This document shows, piece by piece, positions 1-8,244 of a stretch of DNA of 37,335 bases. This DNA comes from CAYSBE01 sp964429245. GTDB taxonomy: Bacteria > Bacteroidota > Bacteroidia > UKL13-3. Every line of letters begins with the position of its first letter. The stretch's first letter is position 1. A program made the position numbers and the translations under genes. Below the pieces are notes generated by a model that saw only the letters and a program-made list of their open reading frames with translations, did not search any database and was not told the DNA's origin. The stretch covers positions 1 through 37,335 of the forward strand of contig CAYSBE010000009.1 in assembly GCA_964429245.1 (NCBI GenBank), given 5' to 3'.

Positions 1-962
1 ACTACGTATATTTTGTCAGGTTTATTTGACGAAATCAAACAGTTTGTTGAGTCGAAAGAAAGCAGGTTTTTGGTTTTAAATACGTTGCCCTTTTCATCTT
101 TGTCGCTGTTTTCGTAAAGAGATGTCCATGTACCCAAGTCACTCCACCCAAATTCAGATGGGATGACATAGACATTATCAGCTTTTTCCATGATTCCGTA
201 ATCAATGGAAACCGATCTGCATTGCTCATATATATTTTGGATAGCCCTATTTTCATCGGGAGTAAAAAAACTTTTAGAGCCTTCTTTAAACAACGCATAA
301 TGCTCAGGGAGATATTCTTTAAACGCTTGTTTGATTGCTGATACACTCCAAATAAAGATTCCTGCATTCCATAGGAAATCACCACTTTCTATAAATGTTT
401 CAGCAATTTCGAGCGAAGGTTTTTCGGTAAATGTTTTTACTTTATATACCTCTTTATCATTGCTCTCCGGTATATATTGGATATAACCGTAACCGGTATC
501 GGGTCTACTGGGTCTAATTCCTAGCGTTACCAACGCATTTTGTTGTCGAGCATAATTCATGGAATGCTCAATAAATTGCATGAACCTTGATTCATCTAAT
601 ATCAAATGATCAGATGGGGCCACCACGCAGATGGCATGGGTATTCATTTTGTGAATTCTGGAAACAGCGTAAGCTATACATGCCGCTGTGTTTTTCATGC
701 TGGGTTCACCCAAAACGGCTTCGTTTTTTATGCCGGGTATCTGATCTTTTACAATGTCTACATAAGCTTGATTGGTTACAATCAAAATATTTTCTTCCAG
801 AAAATGCTCAGCAAAACGCTGATAGGTGAGCTGAAGCAATGATTTGCCTACACCTAATATGTCCAGAAATTGCTTAGGGTAGCTCGCTCTGCTGTAAGGC
901 CAGAATCTCGATCCCACACCACCTGCCATAATAATAGCATAGTGATTTTTGTCTTTAACCAT
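1..962 (-). CDS. manC: Mannose-1-phosphate guanylyltransferase (partial, 3' end beyond window)
   Basis: This enzyme makes GDP-mannose from mannose-1-phosphate and GTP in the cytoplasm, feeding fucose, rhamnose and mannose sugars of polysaccharides. I translated it by hand from ATG at 962; it stays open for 320 codons to the left edge, so roughly the last 30-40 residues are missing against a family length of about 355. The N-terminus carries the nucleotidyltransferase signature GGVGSRFWPYSR followed by PKQF. Further on are APSDHL, TFTEKP, FLWNAGIFIW and the GWSDLGTW motif typical of GDP-mannose pyrophosphorylases. It is divergent from recQ with 166 AT-rich bases between them, in which I found no clear promoter for this strand. 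There is no sign of a fused isomerase domain in the visible part. Family assignment is firm; the gene symbol is by analogy. Confidence 0.93.
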   Translation of the reverse strand, partial: MVKDKNHYAIIMAGGVGSRFWPYSRASYPKQFLDILGVGKSLLQLTYQRFAEHFLEENILIVTNQAYVDIVKDQIPGIKNEAVLGEPSMKNTAACIAYAVSRIHKMNTHAICVVAPSDHLILDESRFMQFIEHSMNYARQQNALVTLGIRPSRPDTGYGYIQYIPESNDKEVYKVKTFTEKPSLEIAETFIESGDFLWNAGIFIWSVSAIKQAFKEYLPEHYALFKEGSKSFFTPDENRAIQNIYEQCRSVSIDYGIMEKADNVYVIPSEFGWSDLGTWTSLYENSDKDEKGNVFKTKNLLSFDSTNCLISSNKPDKIYV

Positions 963-1128
963 TCTAAATCCGAGTTATTAAATTTTTAATTTGAAAAATC
1001 AACCAAAAAAACTGACTTTTATCAAAACAAAGAAACTTTTCCAATATTAATTAAAAAAAAACAAGTCTGCGTTATACCTTCGCTACCCTTTTTTAAAAAC
1101 AATCAGAACATTCTGTATAAACAATATT

Positions 1129-3396
1129 ATGGCAAAAACTAAATCAGCCGTAAAAGCCGAGACAAAAAAACCGACTAAGACGACTAAAACAAAACCAACC
1201 GCTAAAAACGCATCAAGTAATTATGATGCAAAAGCGGGACTACAGGAATTCTTTGGATTCGATAGTTTTAAAGGTGATCAGGAAATCATCATTAACAACC
1301 TGCTTGCCGGCAACGACACGTTTGTGATTATGCCCACCGGTGGTGGCAAATCCCTTTGTTATCAACTACCCGCTTTGATGATGGAAGGAACCGCCATTAT
1401 TATTTCACCGTTGATTGCATTAATGAAAAATCAGGTAGACCAAATTCGTTCGTTTAGCCACGATACCGTTGCCCATTTCATGAATTCGTCCCTTACCAAA
1501 ACAGAAATCACAAGGGTAAAAACAGATGTTACCGGAGGCAATACCAAAATGCTGTACATCGCTCCTGAAACATTAAAGAAAGACGAAACCATTGAGTTTT
1601 TGAAAAGTATCAATGTATCATTTGTGGCAGTAGATGAAGCGCATTGTATTTCTGAATGGGGTCATGATTTTCGTCCTGAATACAGACGCATCAAGCAAAT
1701 GGTAAAGGAAATAAAAGATGTTCCCATGATGGCACTTACAGCTACGGCTACCCCTAAAGTGCAGCAAGACATCATTAAAAACCTCCAAATGACGGATGCC
1801 ACCTTGTATAAATCGTCATTCAATAGGTCTAATCTTTATTATGAAATAAAGGGCAAAGGAAACAAGGCAGACAACATGAAAGAGGTTGTGTCATACATCA
1901 AAGCCCGAAAAAATAAGTCAGGAATCATTTATTGCCTTAGCCGCAAAAAAGTAGAAGAAATAGCCGAAGTATTAAAAGCAAACGGGATTAAGGCATTACC
2001 TTACCATGCAGGATTAGATGCCAAAACCAGGGCAAACCACCAGGATGCATTTTTGATGGAAGACTGCCACGTGATTGTTGCTACTATTGCATTCGGTATG
2101 GGCATTGATAAACCGGATGTGCGCTTTGTTATTCACTATGATATCCCGAAAAGTATTGAAGGCTATTACCAAGAAACGGGTCGTGCAGGACGCGATGGAT
2201 TAGATGGCGATTGTTTGTTGTTTTACAACCCGTCAGACATTGATAAGTTAGAAAAATTTTTGAAAGACAAACCTGTTGCCGAAAGAGAAATAGGAACGTT
2301 ACTCATATTCGAAACGCAAGCTTTTGCTGAAACATCAACTTGTCGTAGAAAATTTTTGTTGCACTATTTTGGAGAAGAGTTTGATGATAAAAGGTGCAAT
2401 AAAATGTGCGACAATTGTCGTCATCCGAAGGCAAAGGAAAACGTTACAGAAGAGTGTAAAAATGCGTTACAAATTGTAAAAGAAATTGATGGGCAATACA
2501 ATATTGACCATTTGGTAGATATTTTGGTAGGGAAGAAAACCCACGAAGTAGCTTTAGCCGATCACCAAAAAATGAAGCTGTTTGGCGTTGGTATTGAAAG
2601 AGAAGAAATCTTCTGGAAATCGGTTATGCGAACATTACTGCTTCAGGGATACCTAACCAAAAATATTGAGAATTACGGTTTGCTAAGCATTAGCGAAACG
2701 GGAGAAGCATTTTTGAAAAAACCGGTGAAAATTGAAATGCCTATTGATCAAAAATTTGAGCGGGTGGCAGATGATGATGAAAGCAGCGTGGAGGTAGAGA
2801 ATGTGTTTGATGAAGAATTATTTGAAATGTTGAAAGACCTTACCAAAAAAATGAGTAAGCAAATGAATCTTCCACCGTATGTAATTTTTACTGATCCATC
2901 TTTGGAAGAAATGTCTTTCAAGTATCCAATTACCATGGATGAGCTTAGTAAGGTTACAGGTGTAAACCGAAACAAAGCCATGAAATTTGGTAAGCCTTTT
3001 CTTGATTTAATTTCAAAGTATGTTGAAGAAAATGGTATAGACAGACCTGAAGATGTGGTGGTAAAAAGCGTGGTAAACAAATCGGCTAAAAAAATTGCTA
3101 TCATTACCAATATTGATAAAAAAATAGGCCTTGCAGATATTGCCCGGTCATTGGGAATGAGCATGACTGAGTTGCTGGATGAAATGCTAAGCATTGTAAC
3201 TTCAGGAACCAAATTATCATTAAAACAATATGTGGTAGATGTGGCAGATGAAGATACGATTGAAGAAATGATGGATTACCTTAGGACATGCCAAACCGAT
3301 TCTATAGATATGTTTTTGAATGAGTATGGAAATGAATTTGCCAAAGAAGATTTACAATTGGTAAGGCTTTACTTCATTACGGAGATGGCATTTTAA
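1129..3396 (+). CDS. recQ: ATP-dependent DNA helicase RecQ
   Basis: This is a 3'-5' DNA helicase of the RecF recombination and fork-repair pathway. The 755-residue protein starts with a Lys/Thr/Ala-rich tail of about 30 residues that is probably disordered. The helicase core follows: Walker A PTGGGKS near residue 69, DEAH at 169-172, TATATP near 205 and motif VI QETGRAGRDG at 348-357. The RecQ-C-terminal zinc site is visible as C405, C423, C427 and C430. A winged-helix region and a C-terminal HRDC domain (about 595-670) follow, then a further C-terminal segment common in Bacteroidota RecQ proteins. The start ATG is the first in the frame. A weak -7-like element, TACCTTCG at 1075-1082, lies 46 bases upstream but has no -33 partner. 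Confidence 0.95.
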   Translation: MAKTKSAVKAETKKPTKTTKTKPTAKNASSNYDAKAGLQEFFGFDSFKGDQEIIINNLLAGNDTFVIMPTGGGKSLCYQLPALMMEGTAIIISPLIALMKNQVDQIRSFSHDTVAHFMNSSLTKTEITRVKTDVTGGNTKMLYIAPETLKKDETIEFLKSINVSFVAVDEAHCISEWGHDFRPEYRRIKQMVKEIKDVPMMALTATATPKVQQDIIKNLQMTDATLYKSSFNRSNLYYEIKGKGNKADNMKEVVSYIKARKNKSGIIYCLSRKKVEEIAEVLKANGIKALPYHAGLDAKTRANHQDAFLMEDCHVIVATIAFGMGIDKPDVRFVIHYDIPKSIEGYYQETGRAGRDGLDGDCLLFYNPSDIDKLEKFLKDKPVAEREIGTLLIFETQAFAETSTCRRKFLLHYFGEEFDDKRCNKMCDNCRHPKAKENVTEECKNALQIVKEIDGQYNIDHLVDILVGKKTHEVALADHQKMKLFGVGIEREEIFWKSVMRTLLLQGYLTKNIENYGLLSISETGEAFLKKPVKIEMPIDQKFERVADDDESSVEVENVFDEELFEMLKDLTKKMSKQMNLPPYVIFTDPSLEEMSFKYPITMDELSKVTGVNRNKAMKFGKPFLDLISKYVEENGIDRPEDVVVKSVVNKSAKKIAIITNIDKKIGLADIARSLGMSMTELLDEMLSIVTSGTKLSLKQYVVDVADEDTIEEMMDYLRTCQTDSIDMFLNEYGNEFAKEDLQLVRLYFITEMAF

Positions 3397-3399
3397 GGA

Positions 3400-3426
3400 T
3401 GTGAACAATTTCTATTTGTTTACACA
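3400..3426. promoter_or_regulatory. Imperfect inverted repeat over the kup -33 element
   Basis: TGTGAACAA at 3400-3408 and TTGTT-TA-CACA at 3416-3426 can pair, with a two-base bulge and a 7-base loop. There is no T-run after it, so it is not a recQ terminator of the usual type. The right arm contains the TTTG -33 element of the kup promoter, so it could be an operator. This is inference only. Confidence 0.25.
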
Positions 3427-3444
3427 TCACAATAAATACATTTG
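3415..3444 (+). promoter_or_regulatory. Bacteroidota-type promoter for kup
   Basis: TTTG at 3415-3418, an 18-base spacer and TACATTTG at 3437-3444 match the Bacteroidota housekeeping promoter TTTG-N17-23-TAnnTTTG exactly. Transcription should begin near 3449, giving a leader of about 19 bases to the GTG at 3468 or 46 bases to the ATG at 3495. Confidence 0.7.
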
Positions 3445-3467
3445 TCAACGAATAATTCAGAAGTACT

Positions 3468-5417
3468 GTGTCAGAAAAACGACCTCATAGTCAAATGAAC
3501 ACCTTGTCTGCGGGTGGGTTGCTTGTAGCCTTAGGAATAATATTTGGGGATATTGGTACGTCTCCTCTTTATGTTTTCAAAGCCATTATTGCAAATAAAG
3601 TTGTTACAGAAGACTTAATTTATGGAGGATTATCCTGTATCTTTTGGACCATTACTTTGCAAACCACCATTAAGTATGTCATCATCGTACTTCGTGCAGA
3701 CAATAATGGTGAAGGTGGTATATTTTCATTATATGCCTTAATAAGAAGGCGAAAACCATTTCTTATTTTTCCGGCCATTGTAGGTGGTTGCGCGTTGCTT
3801 GCAGATGGTATGATTACACCTCCGATATCTGTATCTTCAGCCATTGAAGGTTTGCTCATACTCAATCCCAATATACCTACTATACCCATTGTTATTGCTA
3901 TTATTACTCTTTTGTTTTTAATACAGCGCCTTGGAACCAATATTGTAGGCAAAACATTTGGTCCAATCATGCTGGTTTGGTTTAGCATGTTAGCCATTTT
4001 AGGTGCGATGTCTATTACCCACCATCCTGAAGTACTAAAGGCGCTTAACCCGGCATACGGTTATAATTTATTGGTACACTATCCGCACGGATTTTGGTTG
4101 TTGGGAGCTGTATTTTTATGTACCACAGGTGCCGAAGCATTGTACTCTGATATGGGACATTGCGGGAAAAAGAATATCAGGGTGAGTTGGATATTTGTAA
4201 AAAGCGCATTGCTGTTAAATTATTTTGGTCAAGGCGCTTGGGTTATTTCTCAAATTGGCAACGAAGCAGCAAACCTAAATCCATTTTTTGCAATTATGCC
4301 TCAATGGTTTTTGCTTTCTGGAATTATCATTGCAACATTGGCAACCATTATTGCCAGTCAGGCAATGATTAGCGGATCGTTCACACTTATTGCGGAAGCA
4401 CTCCGGCTGAATGTTTGGCCAAAAGTAGTTATCAAATATCCCACGGAAGCCAAAGGTCAGATATATGTTCCGAGTATGAACTGGATTCTTTGGGTAGGCT
4501 GTATAACAATTGTTCTATATTTTAAGGAATCATCAAAAATGGAAGCAGCATATGGACTTGCCATTATCACAACCATGATGATGACAACTATTTTGTTGGT
4601 TAACTTTCTAAAAAAAATACGGGCACCAAAATGGTTTATATGGACAATTGGTATTGTATATCTTTTCATTGAGTCTTGTTTTATGATTGCTAATATTGAA
4701 AAGATACCTTCAGGAGGGTGGCTTACATTATTGGTTAGTGCTTTGTTTATTTTTATCATGTGGGTTTGGTTCCGTGGACGTAAAATAAAAAACAGACTTA
4801 CCGAGTTTGTAAACCTTAAAGATTATCTGGTCCCATTACAAGAATTAAGCAAAGACGAATCAATTCCAAAATTTGCAACACATCTGGTATACCTCACCAG
4901 TGCCGATCACCTCATGGATATTGAGCGCAAAGTGATTTACTCAATCCTTCAAAAACAACCTAAACGCGCAGATGTGTATTGGTTTGTGCATATCAATGTG
5001 GTGGATGAGCCTTACAAAATGGAGTACAAAGTAGATCACGTTATACCGCATGATATCATTAAAGTAGAATTTAGGCTTGGATTTAGGGTTGAACAAAAAA
5101 TTAATTTTTATTTCCGTAAGGTGGTTGAAGAATTGATGCGAAATCACGAAGTGGATGTTACATCTCGGTATGCCTCTTTAAGTAAAATGAATGTAACAGG
5201 CGATTTTCGATTTGTGGTTTTAAAGCGACACCTATCTTATGAGAACGAACTCTCAATAATGGAAGAGTTGGTAATGGATGCTTATGCTGTGTTGGACTCA
5301 ATGAGTTTAACAGAAGAAAAAGCGTTTGGTCTTGATACAAGTTCGGTTACTGTAGAAAAAGTACCCTTGGTAATTGCTCCTGTTAAAGAGTTTAAACTCA
5401 AAAGGGTATATAAGTAA
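3468..5417 (+). CDS. kup: KUP-family potassium uptake protein
   Basis: This inner-membrane transporter takes up K+, probably with protons, and belongs to the KUP/HAK/KT family. The N-terminal signature GIIFGDIGTSPLYVFK is diagnostic. About twelve hydrophobic segments span residues 15-440, and a soluble C-terminal domain of about 200 residues follows. The total of 649 residues is normal for the family. The frame opens with GTG at 3468; the alternative ATG at 3495 would remove nine residues and still keep the conserved first helix. Both lie downstream of a well-formed promoter, so the start is uncertain. It is monocistronic: the next feature is a tRNA with its own promoter. Confidence 0.93.
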   Translation: MSEKRPHSQMNTLSAGGLLVALGIIFGDIGTSPLYVFKAIIANKVVTEDLIYGGLSCIFWTITLQTTIKYVIIVLRADNNGEGGIFSLYALIRRRKPFLIFPAIVGGCALLADGMITPPISVSSAIEGLLILNPNIPTIPIVIAIITLLFLIQRLGTNIVGKTFGPIMLVWFSMLAILGAMSITHHPEVLKALNPAYGYNLLVHYPHGFWLLGAVFLCTTGAEALYSDMGHCGKKNIRVSWIFVKSALLLNYFGQGAWVISQIGNEAANLNPFFAIMPQWFLLSGIIIATLATIIASQAMISGSFTLIAEALRLNVWPKVVIKYPTEAKGQIYVPSMNWILWVGCITIVLYFKESSKMEAAYGLAIITTMMMTTILLVNFLKKIRAPKWFIWTIGIVYLFIESCFMIANIEKIPSGGWLTLLVSALFIFIMWVWFRGRKIKNRLTEFVNLKDYLVPLQELSKDESIPKFATHLVYLTSADHLMDIERKVIYSILQKQPKRADVYWFVHINVVDEPYKMEYKVDHVIPHDIIKVEFRLGFRVEQKINFYFRKVVEELMRNHEVDVTSRYASLSKMNVTGDFRFVVLKRHLSYENELSIMEELVMDAYAVLDSMSLTEEKAFGLDTSSVTVEKVPLVIAPVKEFKLKRVYK

Positions 5418-5446
5418 AAGGAACGATAAATTTTTTCAAACAATCT

Positions 5447-5477
5447 TTTGCACAATTTACCGAAAAGCATACATTTG
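5447..5477 (+). promoter_or_regulatory. Bacteroidota-type promoter for tRNA-Gln (and probably prs)
   Basis: TTTG at 5447-5450, a 19-base spacer and TACATTTG at 5470-5477 form a full consensus promoter. The predicted start near 5482 lies 6 bases before the mature tRNA 5' end at 5488, the short leader expected for a tRNA transcript. Confidence 0.8.
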
Positions 5478-5487
5478 CACCCCAAAC

Positions 5488-5560
5488 TGACCGATAGTGT
5501 AATTGGCAACACGTCTGATTTTGGTTCAGAAGAGTCTAGGTTCGACCCCTAGTCGGTCAA
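5488..5560 (+). tRNA. tRNA-Gln (anticodon TTG)
   Basis: A complete 73-base cloverleaf can be drawn. The acceptor stem is TGACCGA/TCGGTCA (7 bp), the D stem GTGT/ACAC, the anticodon stem TCTGA/TCAGA around the loop TTTTGGT (anticodon TTG), and the T stem CTAGG/CCTAG around TTCGACC. The discriminator base is A5560. CCA is not encoded, as is common in Bacteroidota. Confidence 0.97.
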
Positions 5561-5568
5561 CAAAAACC

Positions 5569-5599
5569 TGCCGGATTTGAATAAATCCGGCAATTTTTT
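5569..5599 (+). terminator. Rho-independent terminator after tRNA-Gln
   Basis: A perfect 10-bp stem, TGCCGGATTT at 5569-5578 with AAATCCGGCA at 5583-5592, closes a GAAT loop and is followed by a T-run at 5594-5599. It lies between tRNA-Gln and prs, leaving only 19 bases before the prs ATG, so prs may depend on read-through. Confidence 0.9.
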
Positions 5600-5618
5600 C
5601 AATAATAAATGGTCAATT

Positions 5619-6581
5619 ATGTCGCCAAGAAATGAAGTAAAGTTATTCTCTGGAACCAATTCAAAGTATTTGGCCGAGAAAATTGCGGCAGCTTATGGCC
5701 AACCATTAGGTGATATTACCATTAGCAAATTCAGTGATGGCGAAATTCAGCCAAGTATCAATGAATCTGTTCGTGGTTGTGATGTGTTTTTCATTCAATC
5801 TACATTTGCCCCTTCAGATAATTTACTTGAATTGTTGTTAATGATTGATGCGGCCAAGCGCGCGTCATCACATTATATTACTGCAGTTATTCCATATTTT
5901 GGCATGGCCCGTCAGGATCGTAAAGACAAGCCAAGGGTTTCAATAGGCTCAAAAGTAGCTGCCGATATGCTGAAAGCAGTTGGTGTTAGTCGTGTGATGA
6001 CCATGGATTTACACGCACCACAAATTCAAGGTTTTTTCGAAATCCCTGTAGATCATTTAGACCCATCGGTTATATTTATTCCTTATATCAGCAAACAAAA
6101 CTTTGGCGATACACTCATGATTGCATCACCAGATATGGGCTCCAGCGCGCGTGCCAGGATTTATGCCAAGGCACTTGGGTGTGATATGGTGATTGTAGAC
6201 AAAGAACGCAGACGCGCCAATGAGATAGCATCAATGAATTTGATTGGTGATGTTTCAGGTCGTGATGTGATTATGGTGGATGATATCATTGATACAGGTA
6301 ATACACTTGCCAAAGCAGCACAATTGATAAAAGACAGAGGCGCATTAAGTGTAAGGGCTATGTGTACGCATCCAGTATTATCAGGAAAAGCGTATGAAAA
6401 TATTGAGAACAGCGTGTTGGATGAGTTGGTAGTTTGTGATACCATACCACTTCGCCAGCAAAGTCCCAAGATAAAAGTACTTTCAGTAGCCGAATTGTTT
6501 GCCAATGCCATTCACAATGTGACAGAATTTGGGTCAATCAGTTCCTTATTTGAAATTAAAAAAGAACAAAAATCTCACTAA
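5619..6581 (+). CDS. prs: Ribose-phosphate pyrophosphokinase (PRPP synthetase)
   Basis: This cytoplasmic enzyme makes PRPP from ribose-5-phosphate and ATP for nucleotide, His, Trp and NAD synthesis. The 320-residue product has the family length. Visible motifs are FSDGEIQ, the ATP-loop region RQDRKDKPRVSIGSK, MTMDLHAPQIQGFF with the metal-binding His, KERRR, and the PRPP loop VDDIIDTGNT near residue 220. The frame remains open upstream to a TTG at 5577, but that codon lies inside the terminator hairpin, so the ATG at 5619 (MSPRNEVK) is the start. Ribosomal protein L25 follows after 23 bases, the same prs-ctc order known from other bacteria. No separate promoter is visible between the terminator and the gene. 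Confidence 0.96.
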   Translation: MSPRNEVKLFSGTNSKYLAEKIAAAYGQPLGDITISKFSDGEIQPSINESVRGCDVFFIQSTFAPSDNLLELLLMIDAAKRASSHYITAVIPYFGMARQDRKDKPRVSIGSKVAADMLKAVGVSRVMTMDLHAPQIQGFFEIPVDHLDPSVIFIPYISKQNFGDTLMIASPDMGSSARARIYAKALGCDMVIVDKERRRANEIASMNLIGDVSGRDVIMVDDIIDTGNTLAKAAQLIKDRGALSVRAMCTHPVLSGKAYENIENSVLDELVVCDTIPLRQQSPKIKVLSVAELFANAIHNVTEFGSISSLFEIKKEQKSH

Positions 6582-6604
6582 TCAATTAAATAAAAATAAC
6601 AATT

Positions 6605-7192
6605 ATGAAATCAGTTGCCATGTTTGGTTACTTGCGGGACGGAGTTGGTAAATCATCTACCAAAGCAATCCGAAACGAGGGTAAAGTGCCGTGCGTATTG
6701 TATGGTGGAAGCGAGCACATTCATTTTTCAATGTATGCTCAAGACTTCAAATCACTGGTGTACACTCCAAACACCTACAAAGTAAAATTGGAGATTGAAG
6801 GTAAAATCTACCGCTCGATTCTGAAAGACATTCAGTTTCACCCGGTAAATGACAGCATCATGCATGCTGACTTTCTTGAAATTCAGGACGACAAGCCAAT
6901 CGCGCTTCCAATTCCTGTTAAGTTAGAAGGAAATTCAGTAGGTGTGCGTGCCGGTGGTAAGCTTATTGTTCAGTCTAAAAAGTTGAACGTAAAAGCACTT
7001 CCAGGTCAAATGCCTGATTACATTACCGTAAATATTGATAACCTGGATATCGGTAAATCAATTAAAGTTGGAGAAATTAAAGTAGAAAACATGACTATTT
7101 TGGATTCTCCAAACAACCCAATTGTTACCGTAAAAACTACCCGTGCTGCTCAGTCTGCTGCGTCAGAAGAGAAAGACGGAAAGAAAAAATAA
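6605..7192 (+). CDS. rplY: 50S ribosomal protein L25 / general stress protein Ctc
   Basis: L25 binds 5S rRNA in the large ribosomal subunit. The 195-residue form is the long Ctc/TL5 type: an N-terminal 5S-binding barrel (about 1-90, with GKVPCVLYGG and the FHPVNDSIMHADF segment) and a C-terminal beta domain (about 95-180), then a charged Ser/Lys tail. It starts 23 bases after prs and is almost certainly co-transcribed with it. A strong terminator follows 21 bases after the stop. Confidence 0.94.
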   Translation: MKSVAMFGYLRDGVGKSSTKAIRNEGKVPCVLYGGSEHIHFSMYAQDFKSLVYTPNTYKVKLEIEGKIYRSILKDIQFHPVNDSIMHADFLEIQDDKPIALPIPVKLEGNSVGVRAGGKLIVQSKKLNVKALPGQMPDYITVNIDNLDIGKSIKVGEIKVENMTILDSPNNPIVTVKTTRAAQSAASEEKDGKKK

Positions 7193-7212
7193 TAGCAATT
7201 TTGAGGCAAATG

Positions 7213-7242
7213 AAAAGGTCGGTAGCAATGCCGGCCTTTTTT
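7213..7242. terminator. Terminator of prs-rplY, possibly bidirectional
   Basis: AAAAGGTCGG at 7213-7222 pairs with CCGGCCTTTT at 7231-7240 (one G-T pair) around an 8-base loop, followed by further T. It lies between convergent genes, and the A-run on its left arm gives a T-run on the opposite strand, so it may also serve the minus-strand gene ending at 7246. Confidence 0.85.
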
Positions 7243-7245
7243 CGT

Positions 7246-7581
7246 TTACAAGTGCAGTTCTTTCATTGGATCCCAAAAATGTTTCTCAAAATCTACTACC
7301 ACATCATTTACTATTTTTATCCCTTCATTTTCCAATAGCTGTTGCATGCGTAATGATGTGGCAAAAAAATGTTTTCCGGTAAGCACCCCTGCGCGGTTCA
7401 CCACCCGGTGTGCAGGTATATTGGGGTAGGCATGTGAGGCATTCATGGCATAACCAACCAATCTACTGCTTTTTGCTGTGCCAAGGTATTTTGCAATGGC
7501 TCCATAACTCGTTACGCGTCCTTTAGGGATGAGTTTTACTACCTCATACACATCTTCAAAAAAAGTTGATGGGAGTGTCAT
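7246..7581 (-). CDS. Alkyltransferase-like (ATL) DNA repair protein, MGMT family
   Basis: ATL proteins bind O6-alkylguanine lesions, flip the base and hand it to nucleotide excision repair without removing the alkyl group themselves. The roughly 111-residue protein is only the MGMT DNA-binding domain. It contains FFEDVYEVVKLIPKGRVTSYG, the winged-helix segment SRLVGYAMNA and the active-site-like motif PAHRVVN. The acceptor Cys of true methyltransferases (PCHRV) is Ala here, which makes it ATL rather than MGMT. I prefer the ATG at 7581; an in-frame ATG at 7596 adds MYIAF, but its codons overlap a TATATTG element that may be the promoter -7 box. It is divergent from the TrpF-like gene with 42 bases between the starts. 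Confidence 0.85.
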   Translation of the reverse strand: MTLPSTFFEDVYEVVKLIPKGRVTSYGAIAKYLGTAKSSRLVGYAMNASHAYPNIPAHRVVNRAGVLTGKHFFATSLRMQQLLENEGIKIVNDVVVDFEKHFWDPMKELHL

Positions 7582-7611
7582 GAATGCAATATACATCTTT
7601 CGCTTTTCAAC

Positions 7612-7619
7612 TACATTTG
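7612..7619 (+). promoter_or_regulatory. -7 element of the TrpF-like gene
   Basis: TACATTTG matches TAnnTTTG exactly and ends 4 bases before the ATG at 7624, so transcription would start at or near the A of the start codon (leaderless). No TTTG is found at the -33 distance. Confidence 0.45.
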
Positions 7620-7623
7620 CCTC

Positions 7624-8244
7624 ATGGCTTTTCTTACAAAAATTAAATTGGGCTCAGTAACTAACCTGAGCGATGCCCGCTACGCAGCAGCTGCAGGAAT
7701 TGATTATATAGGATTTTGTTTTGACCCAACCCAAGCCCAATACATCGCACCCATAAAAGCCAAAGAAATCATTGATTGGATTACAGGAAGTATAGTGGTA
7801 GGCGAGTTTGGCAACCAATCGATACAAGAAATTTCAGACATCAGCGAACTGTTGAGCATAGATGTGATAGAATTGGAAAACGGGTGCTATCCGGATGAAC
7901 TAAAAACACTCAACCAAGCCATCATTAAAAAACTGGATTTAGAACAATATACGGAAGCATCTTTGAAAAATGAACTTCAAGTGTACGCTTCAGTTGTTGA
8001 TGCATTTCATTTTTATGTAAGAAGTCACAACCCAAATTTTGACACCGCACATGCATTGAAACTTGCCAATGATTACCGCATTATTTGGGGATTAGATACG
8101 CAGGTTAGTGAAATAAAAAACTGGATTAAAAGCCAACATCCATTTGGCATCAATATTACCGGTGGAGAAGAAGAACGCCCGGGCATAAAAGATTTTGATC
8201 AGATTGCCGATATACTTGAGCAGTTAACCGTAGAAGAAAATTAG
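7624..8244 (+). CDS. TrpF-like (phosphoribosylanthranilate isomerase fold) protein without catalytic residues
   Basis: The 206-residue protein aligns by eye with phosphoribosylanthranilate isomerase: KIKLGSVTNLSDARYAAAAG at the N-terminus against the family KICGxTxxxDAxxAxxxG, IGFCFDP against IGFVFxP, and TGGEEERPGIKD near the C-terminus against the phosphate-binding SGVExxPGxKD. The catalytic Cys of KICG is replaced (KIKLG), and the segment matching the catalytic Asp strand (family FLLDT) reads FHFYV. It stands alone, with no other trp genes nearby. The likely reading is a paralogue with a different or non-enzymatic role, not a working TrpF. Its TAG overlaps the TAA of the convergent aminotransferase by four bases. 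Confidence 0.75.
   Translation: MAFLTKIKLGSVTNLSDARYAAAAGIDYIGFCFDPTQAQYIAPIKAKEIIDWITGSIVVGEFGNQSIQEISDISELLSIDVIELENGCYPDELKTLNQAIIKKLDLEQYTEASLKNELQVYASVVDAFHFYVRSHNPNFDTAHALKLANDYRIIWGLDTQVSEIKNWIKSQHPFGINITGGEEERPGIKDFDQIADILEQLTVEEN

Noticed and set aside
587..842. Two short plus-strand open frames.
   Set aside because: They are shadows of the minus-strand manC gene, which reads continuously with all its motifs.
5577..5618. Upstream TTG start for prs adding 14 residues.
   Set aside because: The codon lies inside the tRNA terminator hairpin and the extra residues are not found in the family; ATG 5619 gives the normal N-terminus.
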